DNA of 51,244 bases from an uncultured Alistipes sp. (GTDB lineage Bacteria > Bacteroidota > Bacteroidia > Bacteroidales > Rikenellaceae): positions 1 through 51,244 of the forward strand of contig URBJ01000004.1 of the NCBI GenBank assembly GCA_900546005.1, written 5' to 3'. Below are positions 1 to 7,143 of this stretch, one piece after another. The position numbers and the translations under genes were made by a program. Each line of letters opens with the position of its first letter. Position 1 is the first letter of the stretch. Under the pieces are notes generated by a model, which saw only the letters and a program-made list of their open reading frames with translations, had not been told where the DNA came from and made no database searches.

Positions 1-92
1 GCCCCGCCGGGATGTCCCGACTTGGCCTTTTCCACCATCGAAGCTGCAAGGATACGGATGTTATCCGCAGCTCTTGTCGTCAAGTCTTTCAT
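1..92 (-). CDS. tkt: Transketolase, N-terminal fragment (runs off the window)
   Basis: Only the first 30 codons are present; the gene continues past the left edge. Read leftward from the ATG at 92, the peptide begins MKDLTTRAADNIRI and contains KAKSGHPGG, the conserved N-terminal segment of transketolases that helps bind thiamine diphosphate. Transketolase moves two-carbon ketol units between sugar phosphates in the non-oxidative pentose phosphate pathway. A near-consensus promoter for this strand lies at 179-209, leaving a leader of roughly 80 bases. It could in principle be another transketolase-like thiamine enzyme, but the RAADNIRIL and SGHPGG combination is very characteristic. The fragment is too short to say anything about completeness. 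Confidence 0.85.
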   Translation of the reverse strand, partial: MKDLTTRAADNIRILAASMVEKAKSGHPGG

Positions 93-178
93 GTTTAATT
101 CAGTTAGTATTTTAAGGTATAAGACAAATTTTCGTCAACCCGCATGACCGAGAGCATCGGCATACGACAACATGGAAA

Positions 179-209
179 CAAATTTACAATAAAAAACGGA
201 TTCTTCAAA
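179..209 (-). promoter_or_regulatory. Promoter of tkt (Bacteroidota type)
   Basis: On the minus strand a -7 box TAAATTTG (186 to 179) is preceded by TTTG (209 to 206) with a 19-base spacer, an exact fit to the Bacteroidota housekeeping consensus TTTG-N19-TAnnTTTG. Transcription would begin near 172 and run into tkt. Matched by eye only. Confidence 0.65.
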
Positions 210-256
210 ATCCGCAAAACGAATAATTTCCGGGAGCGCACAGGCCTGCATACAGC

Positions 257-290
257 ATAAAAAAGGGAGTCCGTTTTGAAACGGACTCCC
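257..290 (-). terminator. Rho-independent terminator of nifJ
   Basis: Perfect inverted repeat: GGGAGTCCGTTT at 265-276 pairs with AAACGGACTCCC at 279-290. Read leftward, the stem is followed by a run of six T (complement of A259-264). It sits just past the nifJ stop codon and before the tkt promoter, so it separates the two same-strand genes. Confidence 0.9.
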
Positions 291-312
291 AATCCAATTA
301 TCTGATGATTGA

Positions 313-3300
313 CTATTTCTTTTCATCCGAATAGTCCATCGCAGCATAGCGTTTGTAGGTATCGTAACGCCATTTTGCGTCAGACTCAGAGGCGGCAAAC
401 AGTTCTTGAGCTTCGGCCGGGAACATCTTCAACAGAGAAGTGTAACGCACCTCCTTGTGCAGGAACTCTTGGAACTTGCTCCAATCGGGCTCTTTGGAAT
501 CGAGCGTGAAGGGGTTCTTTCCGAGATGCGACAGCGTCGGATTGTATCTCCACAAGTGCCAGTAACCCGATTCGACAGCCTCTTTTTCGGTCATCTGAGA
601 GAGACCCATACCACCTTTGATACCGTGGTTGATACACGGAGCATAGGCGATAATCAACGAAGGTCCGTCGTAAGCCTCAGCCTCTTTGATGGTTTGCAGA
701 TACTGATTGTGGTTTGCCCCCATTGCAACCTGAGCCACATACACATAACCGTAGGTCATGGCCATAGCTCCGAGGTCTTTCTTACGGATCCGTTTACCGG
801 CCGAAGCGAATTTGGCAACGGCACCCGTCGGCGTACTCTTCGAGGATTGTCCACCGGTATTCGAGTAGACCTCCGTATCGAGAACGAGAATATTTACATT
901 CTTGCCCGAAGCGATCACGTGATCCAAACCACCGAATCCGATATCGTAAGCCCAACCATCACCACCGATGATCCAAAGCGACTTCTTCACGAAGTAATCT
1001 TTCATCTCGAGGATCTCTTTGCACAACGGACAGTCGGCAGCTTCGAGCATCGGTACCAAACGGGCCGAAATTTCTTCGCTCTTCGCCACATCGTCTTTGT
1101 TGGCTAGCCACTCGTTCAACAACTCTTTGATTTCGGCCGAGCAGCTATCGTTCTCAACGGCCTGTGCAGCCATTGCAGCCAGATTCTCGCGCAACTTCTC
1201 TACACCCGAAGCGATACCCAAACCGAACTCTGCATTATCCTCGAACAGAGAGTTAGCCCAAGCCGGACCGTAACCCTTGCTGTTGGTGCAGTAGGGCGAA
1301 GAGGGAGCCGAACCGCCGTAGATCGACGAACATCCGGTTGCATTGGCAATAATCATCCGATCGCCGAACAGTTGAGTAACCGCTTTGATATAGGGCGTCT
1401 CGCCACAACCGGCACACGCACCGGAGAACTCAAACAACGGTTGAGAGAACTGACTGTTCTTCACGGTCTTCGTCTTGTCGACCACGGTATCCTTGTAACC
1501 GACCTTTTCGTTCATATAGGTCCAGTTGTCGGCTTCGCCTTTTTCGATCTGGCTTTCGAGCGGTTTCATTACCAGTGCCTTGTTCGGAGCCGGGCAGATG
1601 TTCGCACAGTTGCCGCAACCGGTACAATCCAATACGGAAACCTGCATTCTGAACTTGTAGGCTTTGGTAGCTCCGACACCCTGAATGGTCTTCATGCCGG
1701 CAGGAGCAGCTGAAGCCTCTTCTTCGGTCAACAGGAACGGACGGATCGCTGCGTGAGGACAAACATAAGCACACTGGTTACACTGGATACAGTTTTCAGA
1801 CTGCCATTCAGGAACCTTAACAGCCACTCCACGTTTTTCATAACGAGACGTACCTGCATCCCAAGTTCCATCTTCGCGGCCGTTGAATGCGCTGACCGGC
1901 AGATTGTCACCCTCCATCGCCTCGATCGGACGAACGATCTTGCTGATGAATTCGGGAACATCCTCCTCCTTAGCCTCGGCAACGGTCAGATTGGCCCATT
2001 CAGCCGGCACCTCGATCTTGGTAACAGCACCACCCTGCTCTACGGCAGCGTAGTTCATGTTGACCACATCCTCACCCTTCTTGCCATACGATTTGTAGAT
2101 GGCTTTCTTCATCTCCTCTTTGGCCTGATCGTAAGGAATAACCCCCGATACCTTGAAGAAGGCGCTCTGCATGATCGTGTTGGTACGGCTACCGAGTCCG
2201 ATCTCTGCAGCGATCTTCGTTGCGTTGATGATATAGAAATTGATCTTGTGCTCAGCCAGATACTTCTTCATTGCATCAGGCAGGTGTTTTTTGGTCGTTT
2301 CCTCATCCCAGATGCTGTTCAACAAGAAGGTACCTCCGTCTTTCAGACCCTTCAACAGATCATATTTTCCCAGATAGGAAGGCACGTGACAAGCCACGAA
2401 GTCCGGCGTGTTGACCAGATAGGGCGAACGGATCGGGGTATCACCGAAACGCAGGTGCGAAGAAGTGTATCCACCCGATTTCTTCGAGTCGTACGCAAAA
2501 TAGGCTTGACAATATTTGTCGGTCGAGTTACCGATGATCTTGATCGAGTTTTTGTTTGCACCTACCGTACCGTCTGCACCCAAACCGATGAAACGGGCCT
2601 CAAACGTACCGGAATTTTCCAGATGGAGTTCCGGACCTATCGGAAGCGAGGTGAAGGTAACATCATCGACGATACCTACCGTAAAGTGGTTCTTCGGTTC
2701 GTTGGCCTTCAGGTTCTCATACACGGCCAACATCATGGCCGGAGTCGTATCTTTCGACGAGAGGCCATATCTACCGTTGATGACCAAAGGTTTGCAATCC
2801 GTACCGTTGAGTGCTTCGAGCACATCCAGATAGAGCGGTTCGCCATTGGCTCCGGGCTCTTTGGTACGATCCAACACACAAATACGTTTTACCGACTTGG
2901 GCAGAACGTTCAACAGATATTTTGCCGAGAACGGACGATAGAGGTGAACCGAGATCAGACCGGCCTTTTCGCCTTTCGACTGCATGTAGTCGATGGTCTC
3001 CTTGATCGTTTCGGTTACCGAACCCATAGCGATTACGACATTTTCGGCATCGGGATCGCCGTAATAGGTGAACGGTTTGTACTCCCGTCCGGTAATCTTG
3101 CTGATTTGAGCCATCGTCTCAGCAACGAGATCCGGCACGGCGTTATAGAATTTGTTCGACGCTTCACGCGTTTGGAAATAGATATCGGAGTTCTGCGCAG
3201 TTCCACGCGTTACGGGGTGAGCCGGATTCAAGGCTCTCTTCCGGAACTCGGCCAAAGCCTTCCGATCGAGCAGCGAAGTCAAAGCCTCCTCGTCGATCAT

Positions 3301-3855
3301 TTCGATCTTCTGAATCTCGTGCGAAGTACGGAAGCCGTCGAAGAAGTGCAGGAACGGCACACGCGACTTGATTGCCACGAGGTGAGCGACACCGGCCAGA
3401 TCCATAACCTCCTGAACGCTGCCCGAAGCCAACATGGCAAAACCGGTCTGACGGGTTGCCATCACATCCTGATGATCGCCGAAGATCGAGAGAGCCTGAG
3501 CGGCCAGAGCCCGTGCCGATACATGAAAGACACACGGCAATAGTTCGCCGGCGATTTTGTACATATTCGGGATCATCAACAACAATCCTTGCGAAGCGGT
3601 GAACGTCGAAGTCAATGCGCCACTCTGGAGAGAACCGTGAACTGCACCGGCAGCTCCGGCTTCAGACTGCATCTCGACAACCTTCACCTTTTCACCGAAC
3701 ATGTTTTTACGTCCGTTCGCAGCCCATTCGTCGATATATTCGGCCATCGTCGAAGAGGGTGTGATCGGGTAGATCGCTGCCACCTCGCTAAACATGTAAG
3801 CGATGTGAGCGGCCGCATAATTACCGTCACAAGTGATAAACTTTTTCTGTGCCAT
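313..3855 (-). CDS. nifJ: Pyruvate:ferredoxin (flavodoxin) oxidoreductase
   Basis: A 1180-residue single-chain PFOR, the usual length for the homodimeric bacterial enzyme. It oxidises pyruvate with CoA to acetyl-CoA and CO2 in the cytoplasm and passes electrons to ferredoxin, central to fermentative metabolism. The N-terminal thiamine/pyruvate half carries YPITPSSTMAEY and EAGAAGAVHGS. A ferredoxin-like insert has two 4Fe-4S motifs, CIQCNQCAYVCP (about residue 688) and CTGCGNCANICP (about 743). The C-terminal part has the proximal-cluster segment ACAGCGETPY (about 812) and the thiamine-diphosphate motif GGDGWAYDIGFGG (about 965) followed by SNTGGQSSKSTPTGA. All expected domains are present and uninterrupted. 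The start MAQKKFITCDGN fits the family. It is monocistronic, with its own terminator downstream and a promoter box at 3923-3930. Finding it suggests an anaerobic fermenter. Confidence 0.97.
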   Translation of the reverse strand: MAQKKFITCDGNYAAAHIAYMFSEVAAIYPITPSSTMAEYIDEWAANGRKNMFGEKVKVVEMQSEAGAAGAVHGSLQSGALTSTFTASQGLLLMIPNMYKIAGELLPCVFHVSARALAAQALSIFGDHQDVMATRQTGFAMLASGSVQEVMDLAGVAHLVAIKSRVPFLHFFDGFRTSHEIQKIEMIDEEALTSLLDRKALAEFRKRALNPAHPVTRGTAQNSDIYFQTREASNKFYNAVPDLVAETMAQISKITGREYKPFTYYGDPDAENVVIAMGSVTETIKETIDYMQSKGEKAGLISVHLYRPFSAKYLLNVLPKSVKRICVLDRTKEPGANGEPLYLDVLEALNGTDCKPLVINGRYGLSSKDTTPAMMLAVYENLKANEPKNHFTVGIVDDVTFTSLPIGPELHLENSGTFEARFIGLGADGTVGANKNSIKIIGNSTDKYCQAYFAYDSKKSGGYTSSHLRFGDTPIRSPYLVNTPDFVACHVPSYLGKYDLLKGLKDGGTFLLNSIWDEETTKKHLPDAMKKYLAEHKINFYIINATKIAAEIGLGSRTNTIMQSAFFKVSGVIPYDQAKEEMKKAIYKSYGKKGEDVVNMNYAAVEQGGAVTKIEVPAEWANLTVAEAKEEDVPEFISKIVRPIEAMEGDNLPVSAFNGREDGTWDAGTSRYEKRGVAVKVPEWQSENCIQCNQCAYVCPHAAIRPFLLTEEEASAAPAGMKTIQGVGATKAYKFRMQVSVLDCTGCGNCANICPAPNKALVMKPLESQIEKGEADNWTYMNEKVGYKDTVVDKTKTVKNSQFSQPLFEFSGACAGCGETPYIKAVTQLFGDRMIIANATGCSSIYGGSAPSSPYCTNSKGYGPAWANSLFEDNAEFGLGIASGVEKLRENLAAMAAQAVENDSCSAEIKELLNEWLANKDDVAKSEEISARLVPMLEAADCPLCKEILEMKDYFVKKSLWIIGGDGWAYDIGFGGLDHVIASGKNVNILVLDTEVYSNTGGQSSKSTPTGAVAKFASAGKRIRKKDLGAMAMTYGYVYVAQVAMGANHNQYLQTIKEAEAYDGPSLIIAYAPCINHGIKGGMGLSQMTEKEAVESGYWHLWRYNPTLSHLGKNPFTLDSKEPDWSKFQEFLHKEVRYTSLLKMFPAEAQELFAASESDAKWRYDTYKRYAAMDYSDEKK

Positions 3856-3922
3856 CTTTCAAAAATGATTTTATTTTCCTAGGTATTTCCCAATTAATAT
3901 ATAGACCCTTCAAAAAACGGTG

Positions 3923-3930
3923 CAAATATA
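3923..3930 (-). promoter_or_regulatory. -7 box for nifJ
   Basis: Minus-strand TATATTTG matches TAnnTTTG. It lies about 70 bases upstream of the nifJ start. No good TTTG is seen at -33, so confidence is moderate. It is divergent from the mtgA box at 3994-4001. Confidence 0.5.
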
Positions 3931-3993
3931 CAGCTTATATTTTAAATCGAATATTTTTCGCTCTTTTTCGCAGCTGAATGATAAAAATTATAC

Positions 3994-4001
3994 TATTTTT
4001 G
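3994..4001 (+). promoter_or_regulatory. -7 box for mtgA
   Basis: TATTTTTG matches TAnnTTTG, about 72 bases before the chosen mtgA start. It faces away from the nifJ box, so the 217-base gap holds two back-to-back promoters. The -33 element is weak. Confidence 0.5.
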
Positions 4002-4072
4002 TCCGTGTACCCACAGAAATAACAACGATTTTCTTCCCCTTGGCGGGAGTTACCAGAGGCGGCACAGTTTTT

Positions 4073-4765
4073 ATGCGTTATCTGAAACGACTGATCATCT
4101 ACATCATTCTGTTTTTTCTGACCTACTCGGTCAGTACGACTCTGCTGTTTCGTTTTATTCCGGTGACGGTCACTCCGCTCAAAGTCGTGCGGCTGTTCGA
4201 GAACCTACACGAGGAGGGGCTCACCGTCCATTCCAACTGGGTTCCGCTCAAGAAGATCAACCCCACGATGGTTCAGGCTGTCGTAGCCACAGAGGATAAC
4301 AATTACCTGACCCATAATGGTTTCGACTGGGAAGCCATCAATCAGGCGCTCGACGAAAACCGGGAGGGGAAACGCCTGCGCGGCGGAAGTACCATCTCTC
4401 AGCAAACAGCAAAAAATGTCTTCTGTCTTCCTTCCCGGACATGGTTCCGCAAAGGGATCGAAGCATATTATACGGTTTTAATCGAATTTTGCTGGAACAA
4501 ACGCCGTATCATGGAAGTCTACCTAAACGTTATCGAGACAGGCTGCAACATGTATGGAGTAGAGGCTCCGGCCCAAGAAATTTACGAGAAAAGCGCGGCG
4601 GAACTGAATCGTTATGAAGCCTCGATGATTGCTACAGTACTCCCGAATCCTCTACGCATGAAACTTCAGGCACCTTCGGACTATATGGTCCGTCGTGCTG
4701 CGCGAGTACGAACTCTTATGAACCAGCTCGGCGAAGTCGATTTCGACAAAAAGACGGACGAATAG
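4073..4765 (+). CDS. mtgA: Monofunctional peptidoglycan glycosyltransferase (GT51)
   Basis: A 230-residue protein that polymerises lipid II into glycan strands at the inner membrane. A single N-terminal membrane segment (LIIYIILFFLTYSVS) anchors a GT51 domain. The family motifs are all present in order: the catalytic glutamate in TEDNNYLTHNGFDW (E74), RGGSTISQQTAKN (residues 103-115), RRIMEVYLNVIE and YGVEAPAQEIY, then EASMIATVLPNP. There is no transpeptidase domain, which separates MtgA from bifunctional class A PBPs. I chose the ATG at 4073: an upstream in-frame ATG at 3920 would add 51 residues with no family similarity and would precede the predicted promoter. It converges on the DUF4476 gene downstream. 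Confidence 0.93.
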   Translation: MRYLKRLIIYIILFFLTYSVSTTLLFRFIPVTVTPLKVVRLFENLHEEGLTVHSNWVPLKKINPTMVQAVVATEDNNYLTHNGFDWEAINQALDENREGKRLRGGSTISQQTAKNVFCLPSRTWFRKGIEAYYTVLIEFCWNKRRIMEVYLNVIETGCNMYGVEAPAQEIYEKSAAELNRYEASMIATVLPNPLRMKLQAPSDYMVRRAARVRTLMNQLGEVDFDKKTDE

Positions 4766-4819
4766 CCACTTTATCAGTGACTTTCTCCGTACACTTTTCT
4801 TCCCTCTTTGCTGTCCAAA

Positions 4820-5416
4820 CTATCTTGTTTGCCGCAAAAACGCCGCCATCTTCTTTTTACTCGAAGCAAAAGTAAATACAGAGGCAAGCGTGTAATAGTT
4901 TTCAGGGTCGACTACCGAAGGATAACACATCTTCAAGGCTTCGAGTTTGTTATCGTCGAACGAATAGGTGGTCAGAATCCGGCGAATCTGCTCGGTCGAG
5001 AGTCCGTTCTCGCCGATAACCATCGAGAGAATCGCATTCTTTCCCTCCCCGAAACTCTCTTGCTCGATCATTTTGAGCACTTCGTCGAATTTTTTCTTGT
5101 CAAGCTGTTTTGCCACTCCCGTTCGGGAAGCAAGCCGGATCTGTTCCACTCGATTTTTCCGGCAACGAACCACCTCGTTGTAAATAACTTCTCCACGCGA
5201 ATTGCGCACTTCGATCCGGTGATCGCCACGTTTGACCCGGGCAATAAAGCAACTGGATGCCGGTTCCGAGACCTGCTTCCCATCCAGATAGACCGTAACC
5301 GACTCTCCCGGAACGGCGACTCGCACTCCTTGCGGCGAACGAGCCTCCATGTCACCCGCCAAGAGGCAAAAAAACGTCGCCAGCGACAATCCTAAAAGCG
5401 TACTCCGTACGTTCAT
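4820..5416 (-). CDS. Secreted DUF4476 domain protein
   Basis: 198 residues. A signal peptide (LLGLSLATFFCLLAGDMEA) is followed by a beta-rich segment resembling a PEGA-like small domain (VAVPGESVTVYLDGKQV, then GDHRIEVRNSRGEVIY). A helical C-terminal half of about 90 residues has the DUF4476 pattern: FDEVLKMIEQESF, LSTEQIRRILTTYSFDDNKL, YPSVVDPENYYTLASVFTF and SSKKKMAAFL. DUF4476 proteins are widespread exported Bacteroidota proteins without an assigned function, so none is proposed here. It is convergent with mtgA, and its start lies about 120 bases from the divergent MATE promoter box. Family assignment is from pattern recognition. Confidence 0.82.
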   Translation of the reverse strand: MNVRSTLLGLSLATFFCLLAGDMEARSPQGVRVAVPGESVTVYLDGKQVSEPASSCFIARVKRGDHRIEVRNSRGEVIYNEVVRCRKNRVEQIRLASRTGVAKQLDKKKFDEVLKMIEQESFGEGKNAILSMVIGENGLSTEQIRRILTTYSFDDNKLEALKMCYPSVVDPENYYTLASVFTFASSKKKMAAFLRQTR

Positions 5417-5535
5417 AACTCTATCGTCATTATTTCACATAAAATTAGGGAGTTGACATGCGCGTACCCCTTGCTTACAAATTTAATATTTTTTATTTCT
5501 TGTGACAAACCAAGAGTCATTAAATTGAATTTTGG

Positions 5536-5543
5536 TACTTTTG
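5536..5543 (+). promoter_or_regulatory. -7 box for the MATE exporter gene
   Basis: TACTTTTG matches TAnnTTTG and lies 62 bases before the chosen start at 5606. No convincing TTTG at -33. Confidence 0.5.
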
Positions 5544-5605
5544 CAGCGTCCATCGTCCAATAAACATGGTGGATGATTCGTTATCAGACAAGTACACTAA
5601 AATAT

Positions 5606-6976
5606 ATGGCACTTCAAACAGATAAAAATACGGCCCGTTTGGGCTCGGAACCCATCGGCCGACTCCTGCTCAACTACTCCATTCCGGCCGTTATCGGAAC
5701 CGTAATGACCTCTCTGTACAACATTGTGGACAGGGTTTTCATCGGTCAGGGAGTCGGACCGATCGCCATATCGGGTTTGGCCCTGACGTTTCCGTTGATG
5801 ACCATGGTAACAGCCATCGGATCGCTCATCGGCGTGGGTGCCATGTCGCGGGTCTCCATCGTTCTGGGCATGAAAGACATAAAATGGGCCCGGAACATTC
5901 TGGGAAACGCATTCATTCTGACCTTTTTTCTTTCGGCGCTCCTGATTCTCGGCTCGATGCTCTTCATCGACGATATCCTGTATGCCTTCGGAGGAAGCGC
6001 CCAGACCATTCCCTACGCAAAGAGTTATTTGACGATTGTCATACCGGGTAGCGTATTCGTCAACCTGAGCTACAGCTTCAGCGGCGTCATGCGGGCCGCC
6101 GGCTACCCCCAAAAATCGATGTACACCATCCTGATCGGAGTCGTTCTGAACGTTATTCTCGACCCGATCTTCATCTTCGGGCTGGACATGGGCATCAAAG
6201 GAGCCGCTATCGCCACGGTCATTTCGATGTTCATCAGCTCGGTATTCGTCATGACCCACTTCTGCAATCCGAAACATGCGGTACATTTTCGTCGGGACTG
6301 TTTCCGTCCGAAATGGCGCATCATCCGAAATATCGTTTCGATCGGCATGGCTCCCTTCGCGATGAACTTCGCTGCCAGCATCGTCAACGTAATCATGAAC
6401 AACCAGTTAGTCCGCGAAGGGGGCGATTTGGCCATAGGCGCTTTCGGCATCATCAACAGTTTCGGTATTCTGGTCGTTATGTTCGTACTGGGTATCTGTC
6501 AGGGCATGCAACCGATCATCGGCTACAACTACGGGGCTCAGAAATACAAACGGATGAAGGATACCTTCCTGCTGACGGTCCGTATCGCGACCCTGATCAT
6601 TACAATCGGATTTGTAGCCTTCGAGCTCATGCCGGGCATATTGGTCAAAGCCTTCACGACCGATCCGGAACTTGCCCGAATGGCCAAACACGGCATGAGA
6701 CTGGCCTACATGTTGCTGCCAGTGGTGGGGATGCAGATGGTTACCTCCATCTTTTTCCAATCGATCAGCAAGGCGGCCAAAGCAACTTTCATGGGGCTGT
6801 CGCGTCAGGTCATCTTCTTGATCCCCAGCCTATACTTCTTCTCCCACTGGTTCGGACTGACCGGCGTTTGGCTCTCGCTGCCCTGCGCAGACCTGCTCTC
6901 TGCCATCGTTGCCATCTTTCTCCTCCGTTCGGAACGCCGCATCTTCTATCCGAGAAGCGTCACCCGACGTGCATAA
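5606..6976 (+). CDS. MATE family multidrug/organic cation exporter
   Basis: 456 residues, about 12 hydrophobic segments arranged as two MatE halves, in the inner membrane. It is expected to export drugs or metabolites in exchange for Na+ or H+. Recognisable family features are the N-terminal LGSEPIGRLLLNYSIPAVIG, followed by TSLYNIVDRVFIGQGVG and GLALTFPLM, and in the second half PFAMNFAASIVNVIMNN, GICQGMQPIIGYNYGA and FTTDPELARMAKHGMRL. This pattern is typical of the Bacteroidota subgroup near NorM/DinF-like exporters. The ATG at 5606 (MALQTDKNTARLG) is preferred to one 11 codons upstream because it matches family N-termini. It appears monocistronic, with its own promoter box. Substrate cannot be deduced. 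Confidence 0.92.
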   Translation: MALQTDKNTARLGSEPIGRLLLNYSIPAVIGTVMTSLYNIVDRVFIGQGVGPIAISGLALTFPLMTMVTAIGSLIGVGAMSRVSIVLGMKDIKWARNILGNAFILTFFLSALLILGSMLFIDDILYAFGGSAQTIPYAKSYLTIVIPGSVFVNLSYSFSGVMRAAGYPQKSMYTILIGVVLNVILDPIFIFGLDMGIKGAAIATVISMFISSVFVMTHFCNPKHAVHFRRDCFRPKWRIIRNIVSIGMAPFAMNFAASIVNVIMNNQLVREGGDLAIGAFGIINSFGILVVMFVLGICQGMQPIIGYNYGAQKYKRMKDTFLLTVRIATLIITIGFVAFELMPGILVKAFTTDPELARMAKHGMRLAYMLLPVVGMQMVTSIFFQSISKAAKATFMGLSRQVIFLIPSLYFFSHWFGLTGVWLSLPCADLLSAIVAIFLLRSERRIFYPRSVTRRA

Positions 6977-7000
6977 CCCCGTCTTTTCGTCTTCGATGGC

Positions 7001-7035
7001 TCCGTTAAATCCGTACGATCGCCGGATTTAACGGA
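7001..7035. terminator. Perfect 13-bp hairpin between MATE and GH78 genes
   Basis: TCCGTTAAATCCG (7001-7013) is exactly complementary to CGGATTTAACGGA (7023-7035), with a 9-base loop. It starts 24 bases after the MATE stop, so it may end that transcript, but it is followed by A-rich rather than T-rich sequence, which is poor for intrinsic termination on the plus strand. It ends only 8 bases before the -7 box of the rhamnosidase operon and covers its -33 region, so it could equally be a protein-binding site. Confidence 0.5.
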
Positions 7036-7043
7036 AAAATCCT

Positions 7044-7051
7044 TATATTTG
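7044..7051 (+). promoter_or_regulatory. -7 box for the GH78 operon
   Basis: TATATTTG matches TAnnTTTG. The expected -33 region falls inside the 13-bp inverted repeat at 7001-7035, which has no TTTG. This would suit a promoter needing an activator or blocked by a repressor. The leader would be about 85 bases. Confidence 0.5.
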
Positions 7052-7143
7052 TCATCTAAAGGAATTTTTACAGCCCGAATCAGGCTGTATTTGGGTCTTT
7101 GCACAAAAACCACTTACATATTTCGAATACTAAAACTTAAAAC

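Noticed and set aside
1753..3543. A 596-codon open frame on the plus strand opposite nifJ
   Set aside because: It is a mirror of nifJ codon usage in this GC-moderate genome; it has no recognisable domain, no promoter and lies fully inside a certain gene.
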